Program-made: the position numbers and the translations under genes
Notes under the pieces: generated by a model
Database searches by the model: none
Seen by the model: the letters and a program-made list of their open reading frames with translations, nothing else
Told to the model about the DNA's origin: nothing
Shown: piece by piece, positions 8,992-17,567 of the stretch
How positions within the stretch are numbered: the stretch's first letter is position 1
Layout: the number at the start of each line of letters is the position of its first letter
From: Cellulosimicrobium cellulans
GTDB lineage: Bacteria; Actinomycetota; Actinomycetes; Actinomycetales; Cellulomonadaceae
DNA: 64,000 bases
Assembly: GCF_016921195.1 (NCBI RefSeq)
Contig: NZ_JAFGYF010000001.1
Span: forward strand, 1 to 64,000
Direction: 5' to 3'

Positions 8992-10098
8992 ATGCCACAC
9001 CAGAGCAGCGCGAGGAAGCGGCGCGGAGGAGCCCGTCCGCACGACGCCTCCGCCGCGGAGACGTGCGATCGCGACCAGCTGACGCACTACTACCGGCAGA
9101 TGGTGCTCATCCGTCGCTTCGAGGAGCGCGCCGCCCGGGCGTACACCCAGGCCGAGATCGGGGGGTACTGCCACCTCAATCTCGGCGAGGAGGCGACCGT
9201 CGTCGGGCTGATGGCCGCCATCAGACCCACCGACTACCTCTTCACCAACTACCGCGAGCACGGGTACGCGATCGCGCGGGGCATCGACCCCGGCAGGGTG
9301 ATGGCCGAGCTCTACGGTCGCCGCGACGGGGTCTCGAAGGGGTGGGGCGGCTCGATGCACCTCTTCGACATGGACGCCCGGCTGCTCGGTGGATACGGGA
9401 TCGTCGGCGGCCAGGTACCCCTGGCCACGGGCGCAGCGCTCGCGATCGACTACCGCGGGGGCGACGAGGTCGTCGTGTGCCTCATGGGTGACGGGACGAC
9501 GAACATCGGCGCGTTCCACGAGTCGCTCAACCTCGCGGCGCTGTGGAGCCTGCCGATCGTGTTCGTCGTCGTGAACAACGGGCTCGGGATGGGGACGACG
9601 GTGGAGAAGGCGTCGGCCGAGCCCGAGCTCTACAAGCGTGCCGCGTCCTACCGGATGGCGTCGGCGCGCGTCGACGGCAACGACCCGGTCGCGGTGCGCT
9701 CGGCGATGCTCGCCGCGGTCGCGAGCGCCCGCGGCGGCCGCCCGTTCCTCCTGGAGACGGTCAGCTCTCGCCTGAAGGGCCACTCGGTGGTCGACCCGGC
9801 GCGGTACCGCACCAAGGAGGAGGCCGAGGCGTTGCGGTCGAGCGATCCGGTCGCCGCCTTCGCCGTCCGCCTGCACGAGCAGTCCGTGCTGACGGACGAG
9901 GCGATCGCGCAGGTCGACGCCGACGCCGTGGCGGCGGTCGCGCAGGCGGTCGCCTTCGCCGAGGCGAGCCCCCACCCGTCGGTGGGCACGCTCTTCGACC
10001 ACACCTACGCCACGCCCGTACCCAACGACTCGCAGCGGCTCCCCGGCCAGCCGCTGTTCGAACCCGCACCCCTCCCGGCGATCGGAGCGCCCGCATGA
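8992..10098 (+). CDS. 2-oxoacid/acetoin dehydrogenase E1 component, alpha subunit
   Basis: A 368-residue thiamine-pyrophosphate-dependent E1 alpha subunit. It is cytoplasmic and decarboxylates a 2-oxoacid, or cleaves acetoin, and passes the acyl group to E2 lipoyl groups. The TPP/Mg motif starts GDGTTN at about residue 166 and continues to the closing VVVNN. The GGSMH loop and the SHSV-like phosphorylation-loop segment (KGHSVVDPARYR) typical of the family are present. The start is set at 8992 by an AGGAGG site 8 nt upstream. The next gene overlaps by 4 nt (ATGA). The length and lack of extensions resemble the Acetobacterium/Bacillus acetoin dehydrogenase and PDH E1 alpha type. The exact substrate (pyruvate, acetoin or branched-chain) cannot be fixed from sequence alone. 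Confidence 0.88.
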   Translation: MPHQSSARKRRGGARPHDASAAETCDRDQLTHYYRQMVLIRRFEERAARAYTQAEIGGYCHLNLGEEATVVGLMAAIRPTDYLFTNYREHGYAIARGIDPGRVMAELYGRRDGVSKGWGGSMHLFDMDARLLGGYGIVGGQVPLATGAALAIDYRGGDEVVVCLMGDGTTNIGAFHESLNLAALWSLPIVFVVVNNGLGMGTTVEKASAEPELYKRAASYRMASARVDGNDPVAVRSAMLAAVASARGGRPFLLETVSSRLKGHSVVDPARYRTKEEAEALRSSDPVAAFAVRLHEQSVLTDEAIAQVDADAVAAVAQAVAFAEASPHPSVGTLFDHTYATPVPNDSQRLPGQPLFEPAPLPAIGAPA

Positions 10099-11093
10099 CC
10101 GTCATGACGTACCGCCAGGCGTTGCACGACACCTTGCGGGCGGAGATGCTGCGCGACGAGGACGTGCTGCTCGTCGGCGAGGAGATCGGCGTCTTCGAGG
10201 GCTCCTACAAGATCACAGCGGGGATGCTCGCGGAGTTCGGCGAGAAGCGCGTGCGCGACACGCCCATCGCCGAGGAGGGGTTCACCGGTGCGGCGATCGG
10301 CGCGGCCATGCTCGGCCTCCGCCCGGTCGTCGAGATCATGACGATCAACTTCTCGCTGCTGGCGCTCGACCAGATCGTCAACCACGCCGCCAAGATCTAC
10401 GGGATGTTCGGAGGCCAGGCCCGCGTGCCGCTCGTCATCCGCACGCCCGGCGGCGGCGGTCAGCAGCTGGGCGCCACGCACTCGCAGAACATCGAGCTGT
10501 ACTACGCCTTCGTCCCCGGCATGAAGGTCGTCGCGCCCTCCACCCCGGCGGACGCCAAGGCGCTGCTGCTCGCCGCGATCCGGGACGACGACCCGGTGCT
10601 GTTCCTCGAGAACCTCGCCCTCTACAACACCAAGGGCGAGGTGCCGGACGGCGACACCCCTGCCGAGATCGGCCGCGCGGCGGTCACCCGCGAGGGTTCC
10701 GACATCACGGTCGTCGCCTACTCGCGCATGGCAGCCGTCGCCCTGGAGGTAGCCGACCGGCTCGCCGCGAGCGACGGCCTGGACGTCGAGGTGGTCGACC
10801 TGCGGAGCCTGCGACCCCTCGACCGCGAGACGGTGGTCGCGTCGGTGCGCAAGACGCACTGCGCGGTGGTGGTCGAGGACGACTGGCTGACGTACGGGAT
10901 CGGCGCCGAGATCGCGGCCACGATCTCCGACGGCGCCTTCGACTGGCTCGACGCCCCCGTCCGCCGCGTCGCCATGGCCGAGGTCCCGCTCCCCTACTCC
11001 AAGCCGCTCGAGACCGCCGCGCTCCCCTCCGCGGACGACGTCGTGACGGCCGTCCGTCAGACGTTGGCCGCCGTGGGCCGACGCGCTCAGTAA
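10095..11093 (+). CDS. 2-oxoacid/acetoin dehydrogenase E1 component, beta subunit
   Basis: A 332-residue transketolase-like beta subunit that pairs with the preceding alpha subunit to form the alpha2beta2 E1. Recognisable segments are the N-terminal EEIGVFEGSYK, the GFTGAAIGAAMLGLRPV loop, a central QARVPLVIRTPGGGG stretch near residue 115, and the C-terminal domain with EVVDLRSLRPLD and a VVVEDDW segment. It overlaps the alpha-subunit stop by 4 nt, indicating translational coupling. The E2 gene follows 9 bp later. Confidence 0.88.
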   Translation: MTVMTYRQALHDTLRAEMLRDEDVLLVGEEIGVFEGSYKITAGMLAEFGEKRVRDTPIAEEGFTGAAIGAAMLGLRPVVEIMTINFSLLALDQIVNHAAKIYGMFGGQARVPLVIRTPGGGGQQLGATHSQNIELYYAFVPGMKVVAPSTPADAKALLLAAIRDDDPVLFLENLALYNTKGEVPDGDTPAEIGRAAVTREGSDITVVAYSRMAAVALEVADRLAASDGLDVEVVDLRSLRPLDRETVVASVRKTHCAVVVEDDWLTYGIGAEIAATISDGAFDWLDAPVRRVAMAEVPLPYSKPLETAALPSADDVVTAVRQTLAAVGRRAQ

Positions 11094-11102
11094 GGACCAT
11101 CC

Positions 11103-12383
11103 ATGATCGAGATCCTCATGCCGCGTCTCTCCGACACCATGGAGGAAGGCGCCATCTCCGCCTGGCACAAGAAGCCCGGCGACCCGGTCGAGGTCGGCGA
11201 CCTCCTCGTCGAGATCGAGACCGACAAGGCCACGATGGAGTACGAGGCGTACGACGCCGGCGTGCTCCAGGACATCGTCGTCCCCGAGGGCGACGTGGCC
11301 CAGATCGGGGCGGTGATCGCCCGGCTCGCCGACGGTACCGAGGACCCGGCCCCCGACTCCGGGCGCACCGTGGTGCCGCACCCCACCCCGCCCCCGGAGA
11401 CCGGAGGAACGGCACCCACCCGCCGCGAGCGGCTGTTCGCGACGCCGCTGGTCCGTCGGCTCGCCCGCGAGAACGGCATCGACCTCGACGGTGTCGTCGG
11501 CAGCGGACCCGGTGGCCGGGTCGTCCGCGCCGACATCGAGGCGCTGATCGCGCGTCCGGCTCGCGAGACCGACGGCGGAGCGGACGCCGGGCCGCAGCCC
11601 GGCACGGTGCCCGCGCCCGCGCCCGCGCCCGCGTCCGCGGCGGAGGATCGGGCTTCAGCCACCACGCCGGGCCCTGATCGGGCGGGGACGACCGCCGTCC
11701 CGTTCGACTCCGTCCGACAGGTCATCAGCCGGAGACTCACGGAGAGCAGCGCGTCGGTGCCGCACTTCTCCGTCACCGTCGTCGCCGACGTCGAGGAGCT
11801 GCTCACCCTGCGGGCCGACGTCAACGCGCGGCTCGCGGACGCCGGGCGACCGACGGTCAGCGTCAACGACCTCGTCGTCCGGGCGACCGCTGTCGCGCTC
11901 CGCGAGCACCCGGGGATCAACGCCTCGTACTCACCGGAGGGCCGCGGGCAGACGCTCCTGCACGAGCGCGTCGACATCGGCGTCGCGATGGCGTCCGACG
12001 CCGGTCTCGTGGTCCCGGTCGTCGCCGGCGCTGACCGGAAGACGGCCTCCCAGATCGCCGTCGAGTCCAAGGAGCTCGCCGCCCGGGCGCGAGAACGACG
12101 TCTCACCCCGGCGGACATGGCCGGCGCGACGTTCACGATCAGCAACCTCGGCATGCACGGAGTCGAGCAGTTCACCGCGATCATCAACCCGCCCGAGGGC
12201 GCGATCCTCGCGGTCGGCGCGGCACTCCCCGAGCCGGTGGCGGTCGACGGCGCCGTCCAGGTGCGCCGCCGCGTCCGCTGCACGCTCTCCGCCGACCACC
12301 GCATCATCGACGGCGCGTCGGCCGCGCAGTTCCTCGCGACGCTCCGCGGCCTGCTGGAGCGTCCGCTCCTGGTCCTCGCCTGA
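11103..12383 (+). CDS. dihydrolipoamide acyltransferase (E2)
   Basis: A 426-residue E2 core enzyme. Residues 1-75 are one lipoyl domain with the modified Lys in ETDKAT (K42). After a Pro-rich linker, residues about 107-142 are the peripheral-subunit-binding domain (TPLVRRLAREN through GRVVRADI). A second, Ala/Pro-rich linker (APAPAPAPAS) precedes the catalytic domain from about residue 200, which ends with DHRIIDG (catalytic His near 399). There is a single lipoyl domain. No dihydrolipoamide dehydrogenase (E3) gene follows, so a shared E3 elsewhere is implied. The operon ends here; the next promoter starts 12 bp downstream. Confidence 0.88.
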   Translation: MIEILMPRLSDTMEEGAISAWHKKPGDPVEVGDLLVEIETDKATMEYEAYDAGVLQDIVVPEGDVAQIGAVIARLADGTEDPAPDSGRTVVPHPTPPPETGGTAPTRRERLFATPLVRRLARENGIDLDGVVGSGPGGRVVRADIEALIARPARETDGGADAGPQPGTVPAPAPAPASAAEDRASATTPGPDRAGTTAVPFDSVRQVISRRLTESSASVPHFSVTVVADVEELLTLRADVNARLADAGRPTVSVNDLVVRATAVALREHPGINASYSPEGRGQTLLHERVDIGVAMASDAGLVVPVVAGADRKTASQIAVESKELAARARERRLTPADMAGATFTISNLGMHGVEQFTAIINPPEGAILAVGAALPEPVAVDGAVQVRRRVRCTLSADHRIIDGASAAQFLATLRGLLERPLLVLA

Positions 12384-12394
12384 TCGCCGTCGGA

Positions 12395-12400
12395 TAGGGT
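12395..12400 (+). promoter_or_regulatory. -10 element of a leaderless leader-peptide transcript
   Basis: TAGGGT fits the actinobacterial TANNNT -10 pattern. Exactly 7 nt separate it from the ATG at 12408, the spacing expected when transcription begins at the start codon itself. Confidence 0.55.
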
Positions 12401-12407
12401 GACGCGC

Positions 12408-12467
12408 ATGTCCGGTGCCTCCGCCGCGGCCGCTGCCGCGGCCGCTGTGACGAGGACGCCCCGCTAG
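12408..12467 (+). CDS. alanine-run leader peptide (uORF)
   Basis: A 19-codon ORF, M-S-G-A-S followed by eight consecutive Ala codons (GCCGCGGCCGCT repeated twice) and V-T-R-T-P-R, ending at TAG. It appears leaderless (see the -10 at 12395). Its stop codon sits inside the loop of a terminator hairpin, and the next gene is a multidrug exporter. This is the arrangement of a translation-sensing attenuator: ribosome position on the leader would decide whether the hairpin forms. GCCGCT (12429-12434 and 12441-12446) can pair with AGCGGC (12466-12471), offering an antiterminator. The peptide itself probably has no other function. Confidence 0.6.
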   Translation: MSGASAAAAAAAAVTRTPR

Positions 12468-12478
12468 CGGCGGGGCGT
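12456..12478 (+). terminator. attenuator hairpin upstream of the drug exporter
   Basis: A perfect 9-bp stem (ACGCCCCGC 12456-12464 and GCGGGGCGT 12470-12478) has a 5-nt loop containing the last two bases of the leader stop codon. A ribosome completing the leader would sit on the 5' arm. Confidence 0.6.
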
Positions 12479-12573
12479 TCGTCGACACCTTCTGACGCCC
12501 TTCCGCTTCGTGGTCGTACCGGAGCGGCGCCTCGTGCTGCCCCGGTGTTCCTCTCGAGCAACGGAGCGTCCCT

Positions 12574-14043
12574 GTGTCCTTCTCCACCTCTCCCGCGCGC
12601 CCGCTCGGCGCGCCCGCACGCGCCCGCGCGTGGCTGGTGCTGGTCTGCCTGGCCATGCTCCAGTTCTTCATCGCCGTCGACGTGACCGTCGTCAACGTCG
12701 CCCTGCCCGCCATCGGCCACGAGCTGGGCGGCGACCCGCGCCGGATGACGTGGGTGATCGTCGGCTACACGATCACGGGCGGCGGCCTGCTCATGCTCGG
12801 CGGACGCCTCGGGGACGTCCTGGGCCGCCGACGAGTTCTCGTGCTCGGCACCGCGCTGTTCGGCGCGGCCTCGGTGCTCGCGGGCGCCGCGTGGTCCTTG
12901 CCCGTGCTGGTGGCGGCCCGGCTCCTCCAGGGAGCGGGCGAGGCGCTCGCGCTGCCTGCGGCGATGGCGGTCATCGTCCTGCTCTTCCCCGAGGGACCTC
13001 GCCGCGCACGCGCCCTGGGCGTGTGGGCGGGAGTGGCGAGCTGCGGGCTCGTGGTCGGGTTCGTGCTCTCGGGCGTCATCACGGAGCTGCTCGGCTGGCG
13101 GTGGGTCTTCCTCGTCGCCGTCCCGTTCGTCGTGCTCGTCCTGGTCGCGGCGATCGTCCTCGTCCCGGCGGACCCCCAGCGCGAGCGTCGTCCCCTCGAC
13201 CTCGCCGGGTCGGCGCTGCTCACCGCCGCACCGCTGCTCTTCGCCGCCGGAGCGACCGGGGTGGGCGAGGGCGCTCCCGGCACCCGGTGGCTCGCCGTCG
13301 CCGCACTGCTCGCAGCCGTGGTCGCCGCCGCACTGTTCGTCAGGGTCGAGCGCCACGTGGCGAACCCGCTCGTGCCGCCGTCGTTCTTTCGCCACCGCGT
13401 CCGAGTGCTGGCCAACCTCGCCACCGCCCTCCTCAGCGCGGCGCTGTCGACGTCGTTCGTCCTGCTCACCTACCACCTGCAGCGCCGGCTGGGGCTGAGC
13501 CCGCTCGCCGCCGGGCTGACGCTCGTGCCTCTCGGCGTGTCCCTGGTCGTGGTCGCGGCCGTCGTCCCGCGCGCGCTGGACCGGTGGGGACCCCGTGCGT
13601 GCATGCTCGCCGGCATCACGTCCACCGCGTCCGGCGTGGCGGCCGTCGCGCTGTGCGCGCACCTCGGCGCTCCGGCCGCCGCCGCGGTCCCGGCGATGGT
13701 GCTCATCGCCGCCGGGATGGGGTTCGGGATCGTCGGACTGCAGTACGCGGCGGTCACGGGCGCGACGGACGAGGACGCCGGGGTCGCCGCGGGCGCCCAG
13801 CGGGCTGCCGACCAGCTCGGCGGATCCGCCGGGATCGCGGCCTACGTCGGTGTCGGGTTCGCACCGGCCTTCGCGGGCGCCACCCCCTACGTCGTCAGCG
13901 GCGCGCTCGCCGTGGCCGGGCTCGTCGTGGCCGGGCTCGTCGCCGCACGCATCGACCTCCCCGCCGCGGCACCGGCGACGGCCCCCGAGCGGCGTCCTGC
14001 GCCACGCGGGTTCCTCGGGCGCCGGAGCGCGCGGCGGAGATGA
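12574..14043 (+). CDS. DHA2-family (EmrB/QacA) multidrug MFS exporter
   Basis: A 489-residue inner-membrane proton-drug antiporter with about 14 predicted membrane segments. Motif D1-like residues in TM1 (AVDVTVVNVALP), motif A after TM2 (GGRLGDVLGRRRV), the R-x-x-Q-G-x-G segment of TM4 (RLLQGAGEAL) and a motif C-like TM5 (GLVVGFVLSGVITELLGWRWVF) are all visible; these mark the DHA2 drug exporters. GTG 12574 has GGAG 7 nt upstream. It lies just behind a leader peptide and attenuator hairpin, implying induction by a translation-affecting drug. The substrates cannot be read from sequence. Confidence 0.85.
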   Translation: MSFSTSPARPLGAPARARAWLVLVCLAMLQFFIAVDVTVVNVALPAIGHELGGDPRRMTWVIVGYTITGGGLLMLGGRLGDVLGRRRVLVLGTALFGAASVLAGAAWSLPVLVAARLLQGAGEALALPAAMAVIVLLFPEGPRRARALGVWAGVASCGLVVGFVLSGVITELLGWRWVFLVAVPFVVLVLVAAIVLVPADPQRERRPLDLAGSALLTAAPLLFAAGATGVGEGAPGTRWLAVAALLAAVVAAALFVRVERHVANPLVPPSFFRHRVRVLANLATALLSAALSTSFVLLTYHLQRRLGLSPLAAGLTLVPLGVSLVVVAAVVPRALDRWGPRACMLAGITSTASGVAAVALCAHLGAPAAAAVPAMVLIAAGMGFGIVGLQYAAVTGATDEDAGVAAGAQRAADQLGGSAGIAAYVGVGFAPAFAGATPYVVSGALAVAGLVVAGLVAARIDLPAAAPATAPERRPAPRGFLGRRSARRR

Positions 14044-14062
14044 CGGCGACGCGAGGCGATGT

Positions 14063-14113
14063 GGAGGAAGATCATCAACGGATTCATCACTTCTGAGGGC
14101 TTTTCACCCGCTG
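14063..14113. promoter_or_regulatory. copy B of the 51-bp shared element, upstream of the LuxR gene
   Basis: Direct repeat TCATCA-N6-TCATCA (14072-14089) then TTTTCACCCGCTG (14101-14113), 62 bp before the LuxR-type start. It is 41/51 identical, without gaps, to 8016-8066 ahead of the giant surface protein. Confidence 0.6.
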
Positions 14114-14175
14114 GTCCGGGCTTTCACCCTCGTGCCCTGGCACGCTCCCGGGGGTGCTGGGCGAAGATCGATCAG

Positions 14176-15794
14176 GTGAACCCACCGCTCGACGAGACGA
14201 CGTCCGGGAGCGATGAGGCGATCCGCGAGATGATCGCCACCGGCTCGCTCGAGGACATCGAAGACCTGTTCGACCTGCTCTGGTACGACCTGCCCGGTCG
14301 TTTCGCGCGCCCGATCATGGAGAGGGTCCGTGGCCTGGACCCCGTGGAGTTCGAGCACAGGCCACGCCTGCTGCACGCGGCTCTCCTCGCTCACCACCGC
14401 GCCGAGATCGCTGAGCGTGACGGCGAGCTGATGAAGGTCCTGCACGTGTTCGCCGTCCAGGGCCGCGCGTACGCCGCCCGGCTCGCGTCCTTCACCCGCC
14501 CGAGCGACCTCGTCACGGCCGGCACGATCGCCGTCATCTCGGCACGGCTGCGCGGGGCCTACGAGGAGTCCGAGCGGCTGGGCGCGTGGGTCGACAAGCA
14601 GCTCGCGCTCAGGGGGACCGGGCACACCCTTCCCTGGACGCCGGCGCACATCACGACCAAGCCCGGCTGGCTGTCGGCCCAGCGCGGTGTCACCGCGATG
14701 CTCGCGGGTCGGCTCGACCACGCCGCGAAGCTGTACACCCAGGCGCACGTCGAGGCCGGACCGCCCCCGCACGCGCACCACGCCGGCGCGAACGCGCTGG
14801 CCAACCTCGCCCTCGTCGCCGCCTACCGCGGGCACCTCGGCCTGGCCCGTACCTGGCTCACCGCGCTCGACGACAGCGCTGCCGTCCCGCCGTGGATCGA
14901 GCACCTGACCACCGTCGGCGCACAGATCGCACGCGCACTCGTCGCGATCGAGGAGCAGACCCCGTCGAGGCGAGCTCTCGCCTGGACGTCGTCGGGCCGG
15001 CGACCCAGAGCCTGGAGCTGTGGCCCTTCATCGCCTACGCGCACTCGAGCCACGCGGCGCTGTTCGGCGACCCGCACGCGGCGCTCGCGCGCCTGGACGA
15101 GGCCAGGACGCGGCACGGTGCGCTCGAACCGGACCCCACCACCCTGGCGGGTCAGCTCGTGCTGCGCTCCGAGGCCAAGCTGCTGCTCAAGGCGGCCGAG
15201 GGCAACCGCCTGCTGCGCCTCGTCGAGGCCTACCCCGACGTCGCGTCGTTGCGTCAGCACGCCGCCTGGGTCCATCTGCTCGCCGGCCACCCGTACGAGG
15301 CCATCCGCTCCACGGCCCAGGCCCTGCACCAGCTCCACATCCCCGTGACGGACATGATGGGCCTGCACCTCGTCAAGGCGATCGCACACCTGCGCACCGG
15401 CAACAAGCACCACGCCGCCGCTGCGTTCCGCAAGGCCGTGGCGCTGCGCACGAGCGACAACCACGTCAAGCCGTTCCTGGCCGCCGAGCCCGACGACCTC
15501 AACCACCTCGCCCAGCTCGCCGACGTCCCCAACCCGTTGCTCAACCGGCGCGTCCAGCACGTGAACCTCCCCCGCCCCACCGCCGTCGTCCGCCTCTCAC
15601 GCCGTGAACGGGCCGTCCTGGCCGCGCTCAGCACCGGCGACACCGCCGAGCAGGCCGCCGCACGGTTCGAGGTCTCCCCCGCCACGGTGCGCACCCAGAT
15701 CCGGAGCATCTACCGCAAGCTCGGCGTCTCACGGCGAGCCGCCGCGCTCGCGCGCGCCGAAGAGCTCGGGCTGCTCGACGACACCGACGACTGA
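14176..15794 (+). pseudogene. LuxR-type HTH regulator, frameshifted
   Basis: A long helical regulator of about 540 residues read in two frames. The first part (14176 to about 14963) has helical repeats resembling TPR-type sensor regions. The second part (about 14961 to 15794) continues the repeats (DVVGPATQSLELWPF onward) and ends with a LuxR HTH (LSRRERAVLAALSTGDTAEQAAA, then VSPATVRTQIRSIYRKLGVSRR). The frames join at a CCCC run (14960-14963); one additional C would restore a continuous protein. So the gene is either recently inactivated or the base is a sequencing error. GTG 14176 is the likely start, since upstream residues look non-coding. Its promoter carries the 51-bp element also found ahead of the surface protein, so it may regulate itself and that gene. 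Confidence 0.75.
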
Positions 15795-15879
15795 CACACC
15801 GCCCGTGCGGCACGACAGCAGCACGTGACGCGGCCCGGTCGTCGTCGGACGCGCCGGCCCCGGTGCGGGTCGGCCGCGC

Positions 15880-16482
15880 TCAAGACGCCTGGGCGAAGAG
15901 GTGGTCCAGGTGCTGGTCGATGGCGGCCAGCGCGGCTCGCGGCTCGATCACCTCGAGCTCGAGCAGCGGGGTGAACCCGGTCAGCGCCAGGAGGAGATCC
16001 GTCTCGACGTCCGGGTCGCGGTCCGGTGCGATCTGCCCCTGCGCGATCGCCTCACGGACGAGCCGTGCGACCAGGGCGCGGCCGTCCCGCAGCCCGAGGC
16101 TCGCCTGCTCGCGCAGCGCCGGGTCGTGCAGCGCCTCCAGGACGTAGGCGGCGCTCATGCGGCTGGACGCGCGCGCGTCGGGACCCAGAGGGAGCATCTC
16201 GACGAGGACCAGCCGGAGCACGTCCCGCGGGTGCGGGGGCTGGTCGAGCGCGCCCAGCCCCCGCGCGACCCGGTCGGCGGTCTGCTCGGCAGTGAGCTCC
16301 ATCGCGAAGGTCAACAGCGCGGTGCGTGAGGCGAAGTAGTGCTGCACATGCCCGAGCGAGACCCCCGCCTCGCGGGCGACCTCGCGCATCGTGGCCCTGG
16401 TCCAGCCGTGCTGGTCGACGACCCGCCACAGCGCACGCGCGATGGCCGCGCGACGCTCCTGATGGTCCACCAGCTTCGGCAC
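15880..16482 (-). CDS. TetR-family regulator (BetI-like)
   Basis: A 200-residue repressor. The HTH lies at residues about 10-55 (AIARALWRVVDQHGWTRATMREVAREAGVSLGHVQHYFASR). The C-terminal domain has the Leu-rich helical pattern of the BetI-type group. GTG 16482 is chosen because AGGAGG (16488-16493 on the reverse strand) precedes it with good spacing; longer readings extend across the divergent promoter. It is divergent from the DUF1992 gene at 16555. A weak inverted repeat ACGAC/GTCGT (16504-16508, 16524-16528) between them could be its operator. The target and ligand are unknown. Confidence 0.8.
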   Translation of the reverse strand: MPKLVDHQERRAAIARALWRVVDQHGWTRATMREVAREAGVSLGHVQHYFASRTALLTFAMELTAEQTADRVARGLGALDQPPHPRDVLRLVLVEMLPLGPDARASSRMSAAYVLEALHDPALREQASLGLRDGRALVARLVREAIAQGQIAPDRDPDVETDLLLALTGFTPLLELEVIEPRAALAAIDQHLDHLFAQAS

Positions 16483-16554
16483 CCGGGGCCTCCTGTCTCC
16501 GGCACGACACGTGACACAATACAGTCGTATGGCAAACGTCGGGACGGAGGGACG

Positions 16555-17076
16555 ATGACTGACCCGCACCACCCCCCGGCGTTCTTCAACGCCGCCGCGG
16601 TCGCCATCGACGACGAGGTGGCGATCGCCCTGCTGGCCGACCTGCACATCCGCAGAGCGATCGCACGCGGCGAGTTCGACGACCTGCCCGGCAGCGGCAA
16701 GCCGCTCCCCATGCCCGACCGCCACGACCCCGACTGGTGGCTCAAGAACCTCGTCAAGCGCGAGCGGCTCGTGGTGCTGCCACCGTCCATCGAGCTGCGC
16801 AGGGAGGACGCCGCGCTCGACGAACGTCTCGACGAGATCTGGGTCGAGGAAGACGTGCGCCGCGAGGTCGAGGAGTTCAACCGGCGGGTGATCCGTGGCC
16901 GCTACCTGCCGCCCGCGGGCCCGCCCCTGGTCACCATGCCCCGGGACGTCGACGCGACGGTCGCGGCATGGGCGCGCCGCCGGGCGGCACGTGCCGCGGA
17001 GGCACGAGCAGCAGAGCGCGCGGAAGCGAGCGACGAGCGTCGCCCCCGGCGGTGGCGCCGTCTGCGACGTCGGTGA
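16555..17076 (+). CDS. DUF1992 (DnaJ-C28-like) protein
   Basis: A 173-residue cytoplasmic protein. Residues about 18-90 match the DUF1992/DNAJC28 conserved domain: an N-terminal helix (RRAIARGEFDDLPGSGKPL) with the family's F-D-x-L-x-G-x-G-K-P-L signature, then PDWWLKNLVKRERLVVLPPSIELRRE. The C-terminus is a highly charged Ala/Arg/Glu helix, possibly coiled coil. The biochemical role of the family is not established. ATG 16555 follows GGAGG. It is convergent with arr, with only 14 bp between the stop codons. Confidence 0.82.
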   Translation: MTDPHHPPAFFNAAAVAIDDEVAIALLADLHIRRAIARGEFDDLPGSGKPLPMPDRHDPDWWLKNLVKRERLVVLPPSIELRREDAALDERLDEIWVEEDVRREVEEFNRRVIRGRYLPPAGPPLVTMPRDVDATVAAWARRRAARAAEARAAERAEASDERRPRRWRRLRRR

Positions 17077-17090
17077 CGGCAGCCGCGCCG

Positions 17091-17501
17091 TCAGTTGATG
17101 ATCTCGCCCCGCTCGTCGGACCGCAGTGCTGCCAGACGTGCGCGCCAGGACGCCAGCGCCTCGGGGCTCAACCGCGGCCAGTCGGCCACCTCGCGGACCA
17201 CCCGCAGCGGCTCGCTGCTCCGGTACGACCGCGTGGGATTGCCGGGGAACTTCTTGTCGGTGACGTTCGGGTCGTCCTCGAACGGCCCCGTCGGCTCGAC
17301 CTCGTAGACCCGGGGCGCGGCGTCGCCGGCCGCCAGCTCGGCAGCAAGGCCCGCGCCGTCGACGAGCGCGGTGAAGTACACGTGGTTCATGGTGATCTCG
17401 GGCCGGTAGTTCGACCGGAAGCCCGCGGTCAGCAGGTCACCCGTCCGGAGATCGGCCTTCGTGCCGTGGAAGAACGGCCCCTCGTCCAGCGCCTGGTTCA
17501 C
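17091..17501 (-). CDS. arr: rifamycin ADP-ribosyltransferase (Arr)
   Basis: A 136-residue enzyme of the Arr family, which inactivates rifamycins by ADP-ribosylation using NAD+. The family signature is strong: FFHGTKADL, HVYFTA, VYEVEPTGPFEDDPN and FPGNPTRSYRS. The Arr-ms catalytic residues H19, Y49 and D84 correspond to H12, Y42 and D77 here at a constant offset of 7. The length matches the family (about 140). The gene starts at a GTG with no ribosome-binding site, and a TANNNT box (TAGCCT) lies 6 nt upstream, so it is probably translated from a leaderless mRNA. It is chromosomal-looking, with no integron or transposon features, unlike mobile arr-2/arr-3 cassettes. Confidence 0.92.
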   Translation of the reverse strand: MNQALDEGPFFHGTKADLRTGDLLTAGFRSNYRPEITMNHVYFTALVDGAGLAAELAAGDAAPRVYEVEPTGPFEDDPNVTDKKFPGNPTRSYRSSEPLRVVREVADWPRLSPEALASWRARLAALRSDERGEIIN

Positions 17502-17507
17502 CCGCTC

Positions 17508-17513
17508 AGGCTA
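17508..17513 (-). promoter_or_regulatory. -10 box of a leaderless arr transcript
   Basis: TAGCCT on the reverse strand, 6 nt before the GTG start of arr. No Shine-Dalgarno sequence fits between them. No convincing -35 is seen. Confidence 0.45.
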
Positions 17514-17567
17514 GGCCGCGGTCACCCACCGATGCTTCATGTGGCCCTCAGACCTCATCGCGGGCCA

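Noticed and set aside
16501-16540. Operator for the TetR gene at 16482
   Set aside because: Arms of only 5 bp (ACGAC/GTCGT) are not enough to separate from chance; mentioned only as a weak possibility.
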